64,000 nucleotides of DNA from Zhengella sp020637775 (GCF_041397485.1 NZ_JAWKWO010000002.1:1-64000); one strand, 5' to 3'. Positions 52,913 through 61,646 are shown, counted from the first letter of the stretch. Notes: generated from the sequence alone by a model not told the origin. Numbers and translations: made by a program.

Positions 52913-53578
52913 CTACACAACGATTAGGGTCGAACCGCCGGGTACACGGCTATAGAGGTCGATGATGTCCTGATTCATCAAACGGACACAGCCGCTGGAG
53001 ACCGCTTTTCCGATGGTCCAATATTCGGGCGATCCATGGATCCGGTAAAGCGTGTCTTCGCCGTTCTGAAAAATATAGAGCGCTCTTGCACCCAACGGAT
53101 TATCCAGGCCGGGCGGCATGCCGCCATTCTCAGCGCTCCATTTCTCCAGTTCGGGCTGACGTTCGATCATTTCAGCAGGCGGGGTCCATTTGGGCCAAGC
53201 CTGTTTCCACTGGATCATGCCGCGTCCAGACCATTCAAAACCCTGCCTCCCAAGTCCGACGCCATAGCGCATGGCTTTGCCGCCTTCCTGCACCAGATGA
53301 AGATAGAATGTGTTGGTATCCACAATCAGTGTGCCGACAGGGTGGGGTGACGAATAATCGACCTGCCTGCGCCAGAACTGCTGCGGAACCTTTGTCAAAT
53401 CGACAGCCGGTATCGGGAATTGCTCGCTGGGGATCGGTCCATATATGGAGACGAAACCGGGCGGCGGCCCGGCGGGCGCTGCCTTGCGCTCAAGGTCGAC
53501 GGCATCGATTGTAGAACACCCAGTCAGGGCAAGTGCGGATGTCGCACTCGCCCCGATGATAAAGCTGCGCCGGTTCAT
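52913..53578 (-). CDS. L,D-transpeptidase (YkuD) lipoprotein, copper operon
   Basis: A 221-residue exported enzyme: signal with lipobox (LTGC, about 18-21), then a YkuD domain with HGSPEYWTIG and the catalytic Cys in SSGCVR (near 200). These enzymes form 3-3 cross-links in peptidoglycan or attach lipoproteins to it. The unusual point is its place in a copper operon: it overlaps the DUF411 gene by ATGA. L,D-transpeptidases are known to be inhibited by copper, so an extra copy may compensate (inference). Confidence 0.9.
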   Translation of the reverse strand: MNRRSFIIGASATSALALTGCSTIDAVDLERKAAPAGPPPGFVSIYGPIPSEQFPIPAVDLTKVPQQFWRRQVDYSSPHPVGTLIVDTNTFYLHLVQEGGKAMRYGVGLGRQGFEWSGRGMIQWKQAWPKWTPPAEMIERQPELEKWSAENGGMPPGLDNPLGARALYIFQNGEDTLYRIHGSPEYWTIGKAVSSGCVRLMNQDIIDLYSRVPGGSTLIVV

Positions 53579-54051
53579 TGCTTTCCGGCCTCATAAAATA
53601 CCGTAGGCGTCTCTCCGGTTTTGCCGGTGAAGGCCAACACCTTGTACTGCGCTTTCGGATCATAACCCATGCCGAGCGATCCCATCGGCATGCCCGGTGT
53701 GGAAATGCCACGAATGTCGGGTAGTTCGGACATAAGCTTCTCCATCGCTTCCAGCGGCACATGGCCTTCGAGAACGTATTTGCGCTCTCCGCCCATCACC
53801 GCCGTGTGGCAGGCCTCAAGATCCTTGCCGACCCCCGCCTGTTGTTTGATGGAGGAAAGGTCTTCCATATCTTTGGTCTCGACCGTGTAGCCGGCTTTTT
53901 CGACGGCCTCGACCCAGACCTGACAGCATCCGCACCAGGGTGTCTTGAAGACGGTAATATGCTTGTCATCAGTCTCGCCTGCATGGGCGTGGAGTGTAAG
54001 CAGGTTGGCAGCCAGCAAGGAAGTGGCCGCGATTTTGATCAGTGTTTTCAT
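53575..54051 (-). CDS. DUF411 metal-binding periplasmic protein
   Basis: A 158-residue exported protein. The signal peptide (about 1-24, ending HAHA) is followed by the DUF411 domain with the metal-binding TPWCGCC motif (about 37-43) and a second Cys-His motif (EACHTAVMGG). DUF411 proteins accompany copper-resistance genes and probably bind Cu(I). I took the ATG at 54051; it overlaps the upstream gene by ATGA. The extended frame to 54135 adds no sensible sequence. Confidence 0.9.
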   Translation of the reverse strand: MKTLIKIAATSLLAANLLTLHAHAGETDDKHITVFKTPWCGCCQVWVEAVEKAGYTVETKDMEDLSSIKQQAGVGKDLEACHTAVMGGERKYVLEGHVPLEAMEKLMSELPDIRGISTPGMPMGSLGMGYDPKAQYKVLAFTGKTGETPTVFYEAGKQ

Positions 54052-54362
54052 TTCTGGTCTTGTCCTTTTTGTGAGTGTTGGCCGTGACAGGTCCGACCAA
54101 TGATCTTGTGCATGACGAGGTGCGCACCAAGACAAATGCCGATTGGTACTAATGCGCCGAGCCGTTCAGCCCAATTTGCGTCAGGGCCCATGGCCCAGAG
54201 CAGCAATCCCGCACCACCGACCATCGGAATGCAGCATGCGATCATGATCCAATGGCCGGTATTGCGTGTCTCACGAACGCCTTCGATGGGTTGCGCATGG
54301 ACTCTCGCCACGTTGGAGGAGAGCGCATAGGGGAACAGTTTTTGCGGACTGTTTTCCATCAT
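54048..54362 (-). CDS. Small membrane protein of the copper operon (DUF2933-like)
   Basis: A 104-residue protein with two hydrophobic segments (HWIMIACCIPMVGGAGLLLW and GALVPIGICLGAHLVMH, about 37-88). Its C-terminus CHGQHSQKG has His and Cys that may bind metal. It resembles DUF2933-type proteins of copper loci, though that is a guess. It overlaps both neighbours by four bases. Confidence 0.72.
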   Translation of the reverse strand: MMENSPQKLFPYALSSNVARVHAQPIEGVRETRNTGHWIMIACCIPMVGGAGLLLWAMGPDANWAERLGALVPIGICLGAHLVMHKIIGRTCHGQHSQKGQDQK

Positions 54363-54916
54363 AGCACCACCACCCTTGCGCCCACCGGAACCCTCTCATA
54401 GAGGTCCTCGACATGCGCATTGATCATCCGGATGCAGCCGTTTGAAACGGAACGCCCGATTGAAGACGGTTGGGTTGTGCCGTGAATCCGGTACATTGTG
54501 TCGCGGCCATTGCGGTACAAATACAACGCGCGCGAACCGAGAGGATTGTCCGGACCGCCTGGAACGCCATTAGCGTATTTGGCATATTTCCCCGGTTCCC
54601 GGCGGATCATGTTCTTGGTCGGGGTCCAGCTTGGCCATTTGGCCTTGCGCCCGATTTTTGCAGAACCCCGGAACGCCAATCCGGCTTTGCCGACGCCGAC
54701 GCCATACCGACGTGCGGTTCCCACGCCAGTCTGCAGGTAGAGAAAATGGTTGCGTGGATCGACGATGATCGTACCCGGGCTGTATCCGGAAAAGCGAACG
54801 GTCTGCGGCTCGAACCGCGGATCAAGCTTGAACGGGCGCTTGTGTGCCCTTGCCATTGATGCTGGCGAAAGTGCCGAGGCCGCCAGGCCCAGCATGAAAC
54901 TGCGTTTGGAAAGCAT
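54359..54916 (-). CDS. Second L,D-transpeptidase (YkuD), copper operon
   Basis: A 185-residue protein with an N-terminal signal-like segment (RSFMLGLAASALSPASMA) and a YkuD domain with the catalytic motif IHGTTQPSSIGR and SNGCIRM (Cys near 160). It is the first gene of the run of four-base overlaps, so two L,D-transpeptidases of different sequence are made from one copper operon. It is not simply a duplicate, as the two domains differ in many positions. Confidence 0.9.
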   Translation of the reverse strand: MLSKRSFMLGLAASALSPASMARAHKRPFKLDPRFEPQTVRFSGYSPGTIIVDPRNHFLYLQTGVGTARRYGVGVGKAGLAFRGSAKIGRKAKWPSWTPTKNMIRREPGKYAKYANGVPGGPDNPLGSRALYLYRNGRDTMYRIHGTTQPSSIGRSVSNGCIRMINAHVEDLYERVPVGARVVVL

Positions 54917-54972
54917 GTTTCCCTCTCAATCGAAAGTGTTTGTTGACGCCTAAAGCGGCGGTGAAAAACAAC

Positions 54973-55308
54973 TCAGATTGAAATGGGAGGGCGCAGCGGA
55001 AAATAGACTGGCTGTCGCTGAAGTCCTGAATGGGCCGTGCTACGCACGTTTGCCATGACGGGCGATGGCTGACTTGCCAGGAACACTGGCAGATAGTGGC
55101 AATCCATCCCGCAATTGCCTGCCCTGTGATCCATGCCCGTCTCGGATTTCTGACAACACTTCATGGAGGCCGCAAGATCGGCAATCTCCATATTGTCATG
55201 CGCCGTACTGATTGAAATAGGCCCGCCCGCATGCGTTTGCGCTGTCGGCGGCAAAAATGCCCCGAAGACCAGCATGACAAACATGAGCAATGACAACAAC
55301 TTGCGCAT
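54973..55308 (-). CDS. Small exported Cys/His/Met-rich protein
   Basis: A 111-residue protein with a signal peptide (about 1-28, LLSLLMFVMLVFGAFLPP) and a middle rich in metal-binding side chains (MKCCQKSE, DHRAGNCGMDCHY). I do not recognise a family. Because of its composition and place among copper genes, a periplasmic copper-binding role is likely. The ATG at 55308 gives the signal; an upstream ATG in frame (55365) is not preferred. Confidence 0.7.
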   Translation of the reverse strand: MRKLLSLLMFVMLVFGAFLPPTAQTHAGGPISISTAHDNMEIADLAASMKCCQKSETGMDHRAGNCGMDCHYLPVFLASQPSPVMANVRSTAHSGLQRQPVYFPLRPPISI

Positions 55309-55351
55309 GAAAAAACTATAATGCCCTTCCAATTTATTTTCCACTGAGAAC

Positions 55352-55800
55352 TCAGATGACTTCAAACCACGTCGTCATGCCGGCCGCTGCGTGCTCAAGC
55401 ATATGGCAATGATAAAGCCTTTTGCCGGGATTATCCGCGACAAAGGCAATCTTTGTCGTCTGCTCTGGGCCCACCAAAAAAGTGTCCCGCCACGGCTTAC
55501 CTTCATCGACTAAGCTGTCACCTCGCGAGATGATCCGGAAATGATGGCCGTGTATATGCATGGCATGGACCCAACCGGTTTGATTGACGGTCTCGATTAC
55601 AATGGTTTCGCCGCTTTTGGCCTGAAACAGCGGCTTTTCGGAAAGATTTGCGACGCCGTTGAACGCCCATGCCTGTTTGGTATGCGGGGTATCTTCACCT
55701 TCAAGTCGCTTGCCATTGTAGGTGAAGTCGACGAAACCGCCCATGGCCCCCCTTCCATGACGACCTTCACGCTCCGGGCCTTTGGCAGATCAGGCTCCGT
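55352..55800 (-). pseudogene. Second multicopper oxidase, C-terminal remnant with frameshift
   Basis: About 150 codons of the C-terminal third of a multicopper oxidase: HAMHIHGHHF and the YHCHMLEHAAAGM copper site are clear. The remnant is joined to the IS end at 55800. It has a frameshift near 55744: reading from the left end of the remnant (PKARSVKVVMEGG) continues into MGGFVDF only if a seventh G is added to a run of six. The shorter frame from 55744 would be an open reading frame but lacks most of the enzyme, so it is broken. Confidence 0.85.
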
Positions 55801-55867
55801 GGCCTGCTGCCGGTTTTTCGGACACGCAGTTAAGCTAGCATGGCGCGTTCCTCGAACTCGACAGGGC

Positions 55868-56453
55868 TCAGATAGCCCCCAGTGTCGAGTGCCTTCGCCG
55901 CGGATTGTAAAAGCGCTCGATGTAATCGAACACATCCGCCCTGGCGTCATCCCTCGTCCTGTAGAGCTTGCGGGCCGTCCGCTCGGTCTTGAGCGACGAG
56001 AAGAAGCTCTCCATCGCCGCATTGTCCCAGACATTGCCCGACCGGCTAATCGAAGAGGTGATGGCCTGATCGGCCATCAGCCGCTGGAATTGCTCGCTTG
56101 TATACTGGCTGCCCTGGTCGCTGTGGTGCAGCAGGCTGTCGGGCCTTCCTCTGCGCCAGATAGCCATGATGAGGGCGTCGGTCACGAGCCCCGCCGTCAT
56201 CTCGGCTTTCATGGCCCAACCGACGACGCGCCGCGAGAACAGGTCGACGACGGCCGCGACGTGCGCCGTAGGTGCGATCACTGCTCTTGAAGCTGCAGTC
56301 GATCGCCGTCACCAACGCCTCATCGTTGCGACCACGCGCACTGGGGCTGCGGTTCAGCCAGGCATGAAAGCTCGAACGGGAGACATCCAGCGCCGCGCAC
56401 AGCCATGCCACCGGCCAGATGCCCCGGTGCCTCGCGATAAAAGCGAACTTCAT
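55868..56453 (-). pseudogene. IS3-family OrfB with internal deletion
   Basis: The beginning reads as OrfB (FAFIARHRG, then SSDRTYGARR) and the end reads as its C-terminal half in another frame (VAAVVDLFSRRVVGW, NVWDNAAMESFFSSLK, RRRHSTLGAI). Roughly 80 codons between them, including the first catalytic Asp region, are missing. The change of frame falls near 56257-56262, where ACGTCG would be shared by both sides, suggesting deletion across a short repeat. Confidence 0.8.
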
Positions 56454-56521
56454 GTCACTTCCCTCGCGAAGTAGGCCGCCGCCTTTTTCAGGATGCCGCG
56501 CTCCGCCTTCAGCTTGGCGAC

Positions 56522-56746
56522 TTACTTGCGCAACCGGTCTATCTCCAGTTGCTCCGGCTTCATCTGGCCATGGCCGGGAAACGCATGCTGCGGATCGGCC
56601 CCAAAAGCCGCAATCCACTTGCGCAACACATTCTCGTGAATGTCCAGATCCCGGGACGCTTGCGCGACCGATACGCCCCGATCCTTGATCAATCTAACCG
56701 CCTCAAGCTTGAACTCGCGGCTGAACTTCCTTCTTCCCATTCCCAT
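56522..56746 (-). pseudogene. IS3-family OrfA with a nonsense codon
   Basis: A helix-turn-helix protein of 74 residues (SREFKLEAVRLIKDRGVSV, NVLRKWIAAFG) ends at a TAA at 56522-56524 just where homologous OrfA proteins continue with a Glu (RRE-V-A-K). The bases after the stop read VAKLKAER in the same frame, so the stop is a substitution in an otherwise intact gene. Confidence 0.8.
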
Positions 56747-56819
56747 TCTCCTGTTCCGTTAAACACCTTATCTCGGTGTCCACGAAACCGGCAGCAGGCC
56801 AAGCAGATCAACGCGTCGC

Positions 56820-57188
56820 TTAGGCTTGGGGAGGTCGGTAAACGCTCTCCGGCTTCAAACCTTCGGCAGATTGGACCATCGACGGGACCAATATCTGGAT
56901 TGGCAGGCGATGAAAAGTCGAAATCACGGGTTCGGACAGCTGGAACGCATTGCACGCAGCGATACAGCAACCCGAGCCAGGGTTGGTTTGCACGGACTCG
57001 TCGATTTCATCCGGACAATGACTTTTATCGCTCTTGACCTGAATGTCATCGTGCCCGCCGGAAATGAGGAGGGCCTGTTCGCTTTCCACAACTATCATCG
57101 TTTCCGCATTCGCGGCATGGGAACCGCCAAGCGATGCAAAAAGAAGACCGACAAGGAGGGTCAAACGGAAAAGGCTGTTCACTTCCAT
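56820..57188 (-). CDS. Small exported Cys-rich protein, possibly copper-related
   Basis: A 122-residue protein with a signal peptide (about 1-29, LLVGLLFASLGGSHA) and a cluster of Cys (SHCPDEI then GSGCCIAACN). It resembles in kind, though not in sequence, the Cys/His-rich protein at 54973. I do not recognise the family. It lies 20 bp from the degenerate IS and was probably once part of the copper operon. Confidence 0.68.
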   Translation of the reverse strand: MEVNSLFRLTLLVGLLFASLGGSHAANAETMIVVESEQALLISGGHDDIQVKSDKSHCPDEIDESVQTNPGSGCCIAACNAFQLSEPVISTFHRLPIQILVPSMVQSAEGLKPESVYRPPQA

Positions 57189-57295
57189 CGACTTCAGATT
57201 AATGGAGAGGAAGCTCCATACGAAATTTTTAAAAGGAAAATCACAAATTCGTTGCGGTTCGAGTTTCCGCCATGAAAACTCGGTTTATAGCCGCC

Positions 57296-57637
57296 TCAAT
57301 TTCCGATCGTCCTCGGCGCGAACAGGATGATCGCGGCGCCGATCAGGCAAACGGTTCCGCCTGCGAGATCCCAGATATCCGGACGGCGTCCTTCGGCGAC
57401 CCAAAGCCAGGAGAGCGACGCAAGAATGTAGACCCCGCCATAGGCTGCATAGGCGCGCCCCGCGAATTCGGCGGGTGCCAGCGTCAGGAGCCACGCGAAT
57501 ACGGCAAGACTGACCATCCCCGGCAATAGCCAGATCGCGCCGGCGCCCTGTCGCATCCAGGACCAGAAGGCAAAGCAACCGGCGATCTCGGCCAGAGCAG
57601 CCCCGCCGTAGATTGCGAGCGTCGCCGGAACGTTCAT
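57296..57637 (-). CDS. YnfA/UPF0060-family small membrane protein
   Basis: A 113-residue protein with four hydrophobic segments and the family features EIAGCFAFWSW, GRAYAAYGGVYI and DIWDLAGG. YnfA proteins resemble small multidrug-resistance transporters; a metal or drug efflux role is possible. Its start overlaps the MerR gene stop by ATGA, so the two form an operon. I chose the ATG at 57637 instead of the one 14 codons earlier. Confidence 0.9.
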   Translation of the reverse strand: MNVPATLAIYGGAALAEIAGCFAFWSWMRQGAGAIWLLPGMVSLAVFAWLLTLAPAEFAGRAYAAYGGVYILASLSWLWVAEGRRPDIWDLAGGTVCLIGAAIILFAPRTIGN

Positions 57638-58074
57638 GGTGTCTCCTCGGTCTCGGGATGCAGATGGTCCGTGGCGCAAAGCGAATGGTCACCGAGTACC
57701 TCGATGACCCGGCAGTCGGCGATCCTGCCGCCCGCGCATTGCACCACCATGCGTTCAAGCTCGGCCTTGAGGGCTGTCAACCGCGCAAGGCGATTTTCGA
57801 CTTCGAGAAGCTGTGCCTTTGCGATGGCATCTGCGGCGGCGCAGGATTGATCAGGGTTGTCGGAAAGGCTGAGAAGGTCGCGGATCGCCTCGAGCGTGAA
57901 CCCCAGGTCGCGCGCGTGCCGGATGAAGGCAAGCCTTTCGAGTGCCTTCGAGCCATAGAGCCGTTGATTGCCGGCGCTGCGCTCGGCCTCGGGCAAAAGG
58001 CCGATTTGCTCGTAATAGCGGATCGTCGGCACCTTGACCCCCGCCTTTGCCCCGAGCTTTCCGATGGTCAGCAT
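57634..58074 (-). CDS. MerR-family metal regulator (CadR/ZntR-type)
   Basis: A 146-residue MerR regulator: helix-turn-helix (LTIGKLGAKAGVKVPTIRYYEQIGLLP), coiled coil, and a metal-binding end with Cys in SCAAADA, QCAGGRIADC and SLCATDH. This Cys set fits the Cd/Pb/Zn-sensing branch. It is divergent from the P-type ATPase at 58157, whose promoter it should control by twisting a long spacer. Confidence 0.9.
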   Translation of the reverse strand: MLTIGKLGAKAGVKVPTIRYYEQIGLLPEAERSAGNQRLYGSKALERLAFIRHARDLGFTLEAIRDLLSLSDNPDQSCAAADAIAKAQLLEVENRLARLTALKAELERMVVQCAGGRIADCRVIEVLGDHSLCATDHLHPETEETP

Positions 58075-58084
58075 CAGATTTCCC

Positions 58085-58114
58085 TTGAAGCTATAGTTGC
58101 TAGAGACATTAGAT
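58085..58114 (+). promoter_or_regulatory. MerR-type promoter of the P-type ATPase
   Basis: TTGAAG (58085-58090) and TTAGAT (58109-58114) are separated by 18 bp, or 19 bp if TAGATA is taken, with an imperfect dyad CTATAG-TTG-CTAGAG in the spacer. That is the arrangement of MerR-controlled promoters. Confidence 0.6.
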
Positions 58115-58156
58115 ATCTGATTCGATGAAATCAATCGCCCGTTGAAGAGGACCGTA

Positions 58157-60421
58157 ATGACGAACCGAGAGAACAACACCACCTGCGACTGGACCGTCTC
58201 GGGGATGGATTGCGGGTCCTGTGTAACCAAGGTCAAGGACGCGGTCGGGCGGCTGCCCGGCGTCAGCAATGTCGAGGTCGGTCTGATGTCCGAGCGGTTG
58301 CGCATGACGCTGGATGAAGCACAGACCGGACGCGACAAGGTCGAAAGCGTCGTCAAGTCGCTTGGCTATAGAATCGCGCCACGCGGCGCCGACGCGAAAA
58401 GGGAATTTGTCTTGCCCGGCGCAAGCGCACCCGACCACGGCGGTGACGACCACGCCGACCACGACCATGCGTCCGATGGCTCTGGTAGATCCCGGGACAT
58501 CGGTCACGGCAGCCCGGGTCACGTTCACGACGACCCGGCAGACCGGGGGAAGCGATGGTACGAGACCAGCAAGGGCAAGCTGGTCATTTTCACGGCTTTC
58601 CTGCTTGGGCTGGCCTGGATCGCCGAACTGTTGGTCCCGACCGTCGGACAATGGCCCTTCGTCGTGGCCTGCCTGATCGGTGTGGCACCGGTGGCGCGCC
58701 GCGCTTTCGCCGCGTTGCGTCTGGGCCAGCCCTTCACCATCGAAAGCCTGATGACGCTCGCGGCCATTGGCGCGCTCTTCATCGACGCGGCCGAAGAAGC
58801 GGCGCTGGTCGTGTTTCTCTTCGCTGTGGGCGAAGTGCTGGAGGGCGTCGCGGCCGGCAAGGCGCGGGACGGGATCCGGGCGCTCGCGAACCTCGTGCCG
58901 AAGACCGCTCTTCTCGTGGTGGGAGACAGCACACGAGAGGTGGCCGCGGCGAGCCTGAGCGTGGGACAGACCGTTCTGGTGCGGCCCGGCGACCGCGTGC
59001 CGGCGGATGGCGAGATCGCCGAGGGCACGTCGGGGGTCGACGACAGCCCCGTCACGGGTGAGAGCGTCCCGGTGACCAAGGGGCCGGGCGATGCGGTCTT
59101 TGCCGGGTCGATCAACACCGAGGCGGCGTTGCGGGTGACGGTGACGAAAGCGGCCGAGGACAATACCATTTCCCGGATCATCCGGCTGGTCGAAGAGGCC
59201 GAGGAGGCGCGCGCGCCGACCGAGCGCTTCATCGACCGGTTCAGCCGCTGGTACATGCCGGCCATCGTCGCGGTCGCGACCCTGGTCGTGCTGGTGCCGC
59301 CTCTGGCCTTCGGTCAGCCTTGGGACACCTGGGTCTATCGCGGGCTGGCGCTGCTGCTGATCGGCTGCCCCTGCGCGCTGGTGATCTCGGTTCCGGCCTC
59401 GATCGCCTCGGCCCTGTCGACCGGGGCGCGGCGCGGGCTCTTGATGAAGGGCGGCGCGGTGATCGAGGCCGCGGCATCGGTCAAACGCATCGCCTTCGAC
59501 AAGACCGGCACGCTGACCCATGGGCGCCCGGCTGTGACAGATGTGATGCCGTTCGGCACGACCACAGAAGCCGAGCTTCTGGCCGTCGCCGCGGGGGTCG
59601 AGACCGGGTCGAGCCATCCTCTCGCCGTCGCGATTCTGAACAGGGCGAAGGAGGTGGGGGTTGCAGCCCTCCCGTCGAAGGACGCGCGGGCGCTGATGGG
59701 CAAGGGCGTCACGGCCGAGGTCGCCGGCGCTCCCGCCTGGGTCGCCTCGCCGCGCCATGCCAGCGAGAATGGCGGGCTCGACGGGGCTGGCGTTCGGATG
59801 GCGACCAGGTTCGAGGATGAGGGCAAGACCGCCGTGGCGGTGTTCCGCGAGAAGCAGCCTTTGGGCCTGATCGCCATGCGCGACGAGCCACGCGCCGATG
59901 CGGCCGAAGCCGTGGCACAGCTGAAACGGCTTGGCGTCGCTCCGATGATCCTGACTGGCGACAACCCGCGCACGGCCGCCGCCATCGCCGGCCGGCTTGG
60001 CCTAGAGTTCCAGGCCGATTTGATGCCCGAGGACAAGCTCCGAGCGATCCGCGAAATGAGCGCCGATGGCGGCGTGATGATGATCGGCGACGGCATCAAC
60101 GATGCGCCGGCGCTGAAACAGGCAAGCGTCGGCGTCGCGATGGGATCGGGCACCGACGTGGCACTCGAGACCGCCGATGCGGCGATCCTGCGCGACCGGG
60201 TCACGGACATTCCGGGCAAGATCCGTCTTGCGCGCGGCGCGATGGCAAACATCAGGCAGAACGTCACCATCGCGCTCGGGCTCAAGGCCGTCTTCCTCGT
60301 CACCTCCGTGATCGGCGTCACCGGCCTCTGGATCGCGATCCTCGCCGATACCGGCGCGACGGTTCTGGTGACGCTGAATGCGCTGCGGCTCCTGCGGTTC
60401 AACCCGGAACGGGAAGGCTGA
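58157..60421 (+). CDS. cadA: P1B-type Cd/Zn/Pb-transporting ATPase
   Basis: A 754-residue efflux ATPase. An N-terminal HMA domain has GMDCGSC (16-22), followed by a His/Asp-rich linker (DHGGDDHADHDH, about 93-104). Transmembrane helices carry the IGCPCAL motif, and the catalytic core has DKTGTLTHG, SSHPLAV and GDGINDAP. The CPC motif and neighbours fit the Zn/Cd/Pb branch. The ATG at 58157 is chosen; TTG 15 bp earlier is unlikely. It is controlled by the divergent MerR gene and leads the rightward run to dsbA. Confidence 0.93.
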   Translation: MTNRENNTTCDWTVSGMDCGSCVTKVKDAVGRLPGVSNVEVGLMSERLRMTLDEAQTGRDKVESVVKSLGYRIAPRGADAKREFVLPGASAPDHGGDDHADHDHASDGSGRSRDIGHGSPGHVHDDPADRGKRWYETSKGKLVIFTAFLLGLAWIAELLVPTVGQWPFVVACLIGVAPVARRAFAALRLGQPFTIESLMTLAAIGALFIDAAEEAALVVFLFAVGEVLEGVAAGKARDGIRALANLVPKTALLVVGDSTREVAAASLSVGQTVLVRPGDRVPADGEIAEGTSGVDDSPVTGESVPVTKGPGDAVFAGSINTEAALRVTVTKAAEDNTISRIIRLVEEAEEARAPTERFIDRFSRWYMPAIVAVATLVVLVPPLAFGQPWDTWVYRGLALLLIGCPCALVISVPASIASALSTGARRGLLMKGGAVIEAAASVKRIAFDKTGTLTHGRPAVTDVMPFGTTTEAELLAVAAGVETGSSHPLAVAILNRAKEVGVAALPSKDARALMGKGVTAEVAGAPAWVASPRHASENGGLDGAGVRMATRFEDEGKTAVAVFREKQPLGLIAMRDEPRADAAEAVAQLKRLGVAPMILTGDNPRTAAAIAGRLGLEFQADLMPEDKLRAIREMSADGGVMMIGDGINDAPALKQASVGVAMGSGTDVALETADAAILRDRVTDIPGKIRLARGAMANIRQNVTIALGLKAVFLVTSVIGVTGLWIAILADTGATVLVTLNALRLLRFNPEREG

Positions 60422-60427
60422 CGGCGG

Positions 60428-61021
60428 ATGTCAGACCTGAGTGCATATGTTCAATGGGTACCTTTCGTTGCCGGAGTTTGGCTGCTCATGCGCGCGCTAC
60501 TAGCGTTGCAGGACGAAACCATGGGTTTCTGGCCGCCTGCAGATCGAAAGGGCAGCGCCTACGCTGGCTTCATCTGGCCATTCCGGTGCCTGTTCTGGGG
60601 CCTGGTCGCCTTGACGATCCTCTCGGCCACGCGTGCTGCGCCCGAGCTCGGGACAGCATGCTTTGCTGTCGGGGCGGCGCTCATGATCGCGGGTTTCGGT
60701 GTCGCCGTGCTTGCAACGCTGCAACTGGGCTGGACCACGGCCTTCGGCGAGGACGGGCCACTCCGGCGCGGCGGCTGGTTCCGCTACAGCCGAAACCCGA
60801 TCTACGTCGCGACCTGGGCAGGGCAGATCGGCTGGGCACTGGCGTTCCCGACGCCGCCGATCCTTGCTGCACTGGCTGTGTGGGCTGGCTTCTATGTCGC
60901 TGCGATCTTTCTCGAGGAGCGCAACCTGCTGAAATCACATGGTGCGCAGTTCGAGATTTACAAAGCCCAAACGGCCCGGTTCCTGGGCTTTTCGCACCAC
61001 TTCGAACAGACGGAATGCTGA
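60428..61021 (+). CDS. Isoprenylcysteine-methyltransferase-like membrane protein
   Basis: A 197-residue protein with four or five membrane segments and the C-terminal motif GWFRYSRNPIYVATW followed by EERNLLKSHG, typical of the ICMT/PEMT methyltransferase family. The substrate is unknown. It is six bases after cadA, so it is part of that operon. Such genes are commonly found next to metal-efflux genes. Confidence 0.87.
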   Translation: MSDLSAYVQWVPFVAGVWLLMRALLALQDETMGFWPPADRKGSAYAGFIWPFRCLFWGLVALTILSATRAAPELGTACFAVGAALMIAGFGVAVLATLQLGWTTAFGEDGPLRRGGWFRYSRNPIYVATWAGQIGWALAFPTPPILAALAVWAGFYVAAIFLEERNLLKSHGAQFEIYKAQTARFLGFSHHFEQTEC

Positions 61022-61022
61022 C

Positions 61023-61646
61023 ATGATCAACTGGTTCGGTTGGGCCGCGCTCGGGCTTTTTATTGCCTATCTCGCCTGCTTTTTCTGGGGCAACGCGCGT
61101 ATCTCACAAGCTGCGGGACGATCGGTCTGGCTGTTTGGGACGGCACGCGGAAGGGACCGCTGGGCCGCGGCGGGATTTCGCGCGGCCTTTGTGCTCTCCT
61201 TCCTCGGCCCAATCGCGTGGTTGGCCTTTCCAGGCCTTCACAAGCTTGACCCGCTCTGGACCGCGGGACGCTTCCCGTTGATCGGGCTTGCAGGGGTTGG
61301 CCTGGCCTGTGGCGGAGCGCTACTTGCGATTGTCGCACAGGTATCGATGGGTACGTCCTGGCGGGTTGGTGTCCAGGCTGGCGCAACCGGAGATCTGGTT
61401 TCGAGCGGACTCTTCCGCTTCAGCCGCAACCCAACATTCGTTGGGCAGGCCGCTCTGCTGGCTGGCGTCGCGCTCGCAGTGCCTTCGGCCCCTACAATCC
61501 TTGCGGCACTTCTGTTCCTTTGGTCGGCCACCAGTCAGATTCGCAGCGAGGAAGCTGCCCTGCGCCAATCTCTTGGCCAGGAGTATGAACGCTACGCCGC
61601 TTCGGTCCCGCGCTGGATCGGTCTTCGCCGTATGGGTGCCAAATGA
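61023..61646 (+). CDS. Second ICMT-like membrane methyltransferase
   Basis: A 207-residue membrane protein with about five segments and the motif GLFRFSRNPTFVGQ, then SEEAALRQSLGQEY. It is the same family as the preceding gene but only distantly related. It starts right after that gene's stop and overlaps lspA by ATGA. The open frame extends upstream into the previous gene, but the ATG at 61023 is the natural start. Confidence 0.85.
   Translation: MINWFGWAALGLFIAYLACFFWGNARISQAAGRSVWLFGTARGRDRWAAAGFRAAFVLSFLGPIAWLAFPGLHKLDPLWTAGRFPLIGLAGVGLACGGALLAIVAQVSMGTSWRVGVQAGATGDLVSSGLFRFSRNPTFVGQAALLAGVALAVPSAPTILAALLFLWSATSQIRSEEAALRQSLGQEYERYAASVPRWIGLRRMGAK

Larger units (their letters stand above)
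55801..56800 (-). mobile_element. Degenerate IS3-family element (IS51-like group)
   Basis: A 1000-bp element with 16-bp matching ends: GGCCTGCTGCCGGTTT on the left and its complement on the right. Inside are a transposase OrfA with a nonsense codon and an OrfB with an internal deletion, so it cannot move by itself. It lies between the multicopper oxidase remnant and the next small gene. A target duplication was not found. Confidence 0.85.

Noticed and set aside
55352..55744. 130-codon frame as a complete small copper oxidase
   Set aside because: It has only the last copper sites of a three-domain enzyme, and the sequence before its ATG continues the same enzyme in another frame.
55730..55760. 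Programmed frameshift at the G run of the oxidase remnant
   Set aside because: The gene has no N-terminal part, so selection for programmed recoding is not plausible; a deletion or sequencing error explains it.
58109..59758. 549-codon minus-strand frame opposite cadA
   Set aside because: It mirrors P-type ATPase codons and reads as Arg/Gly/His-rich sequence with no domain.
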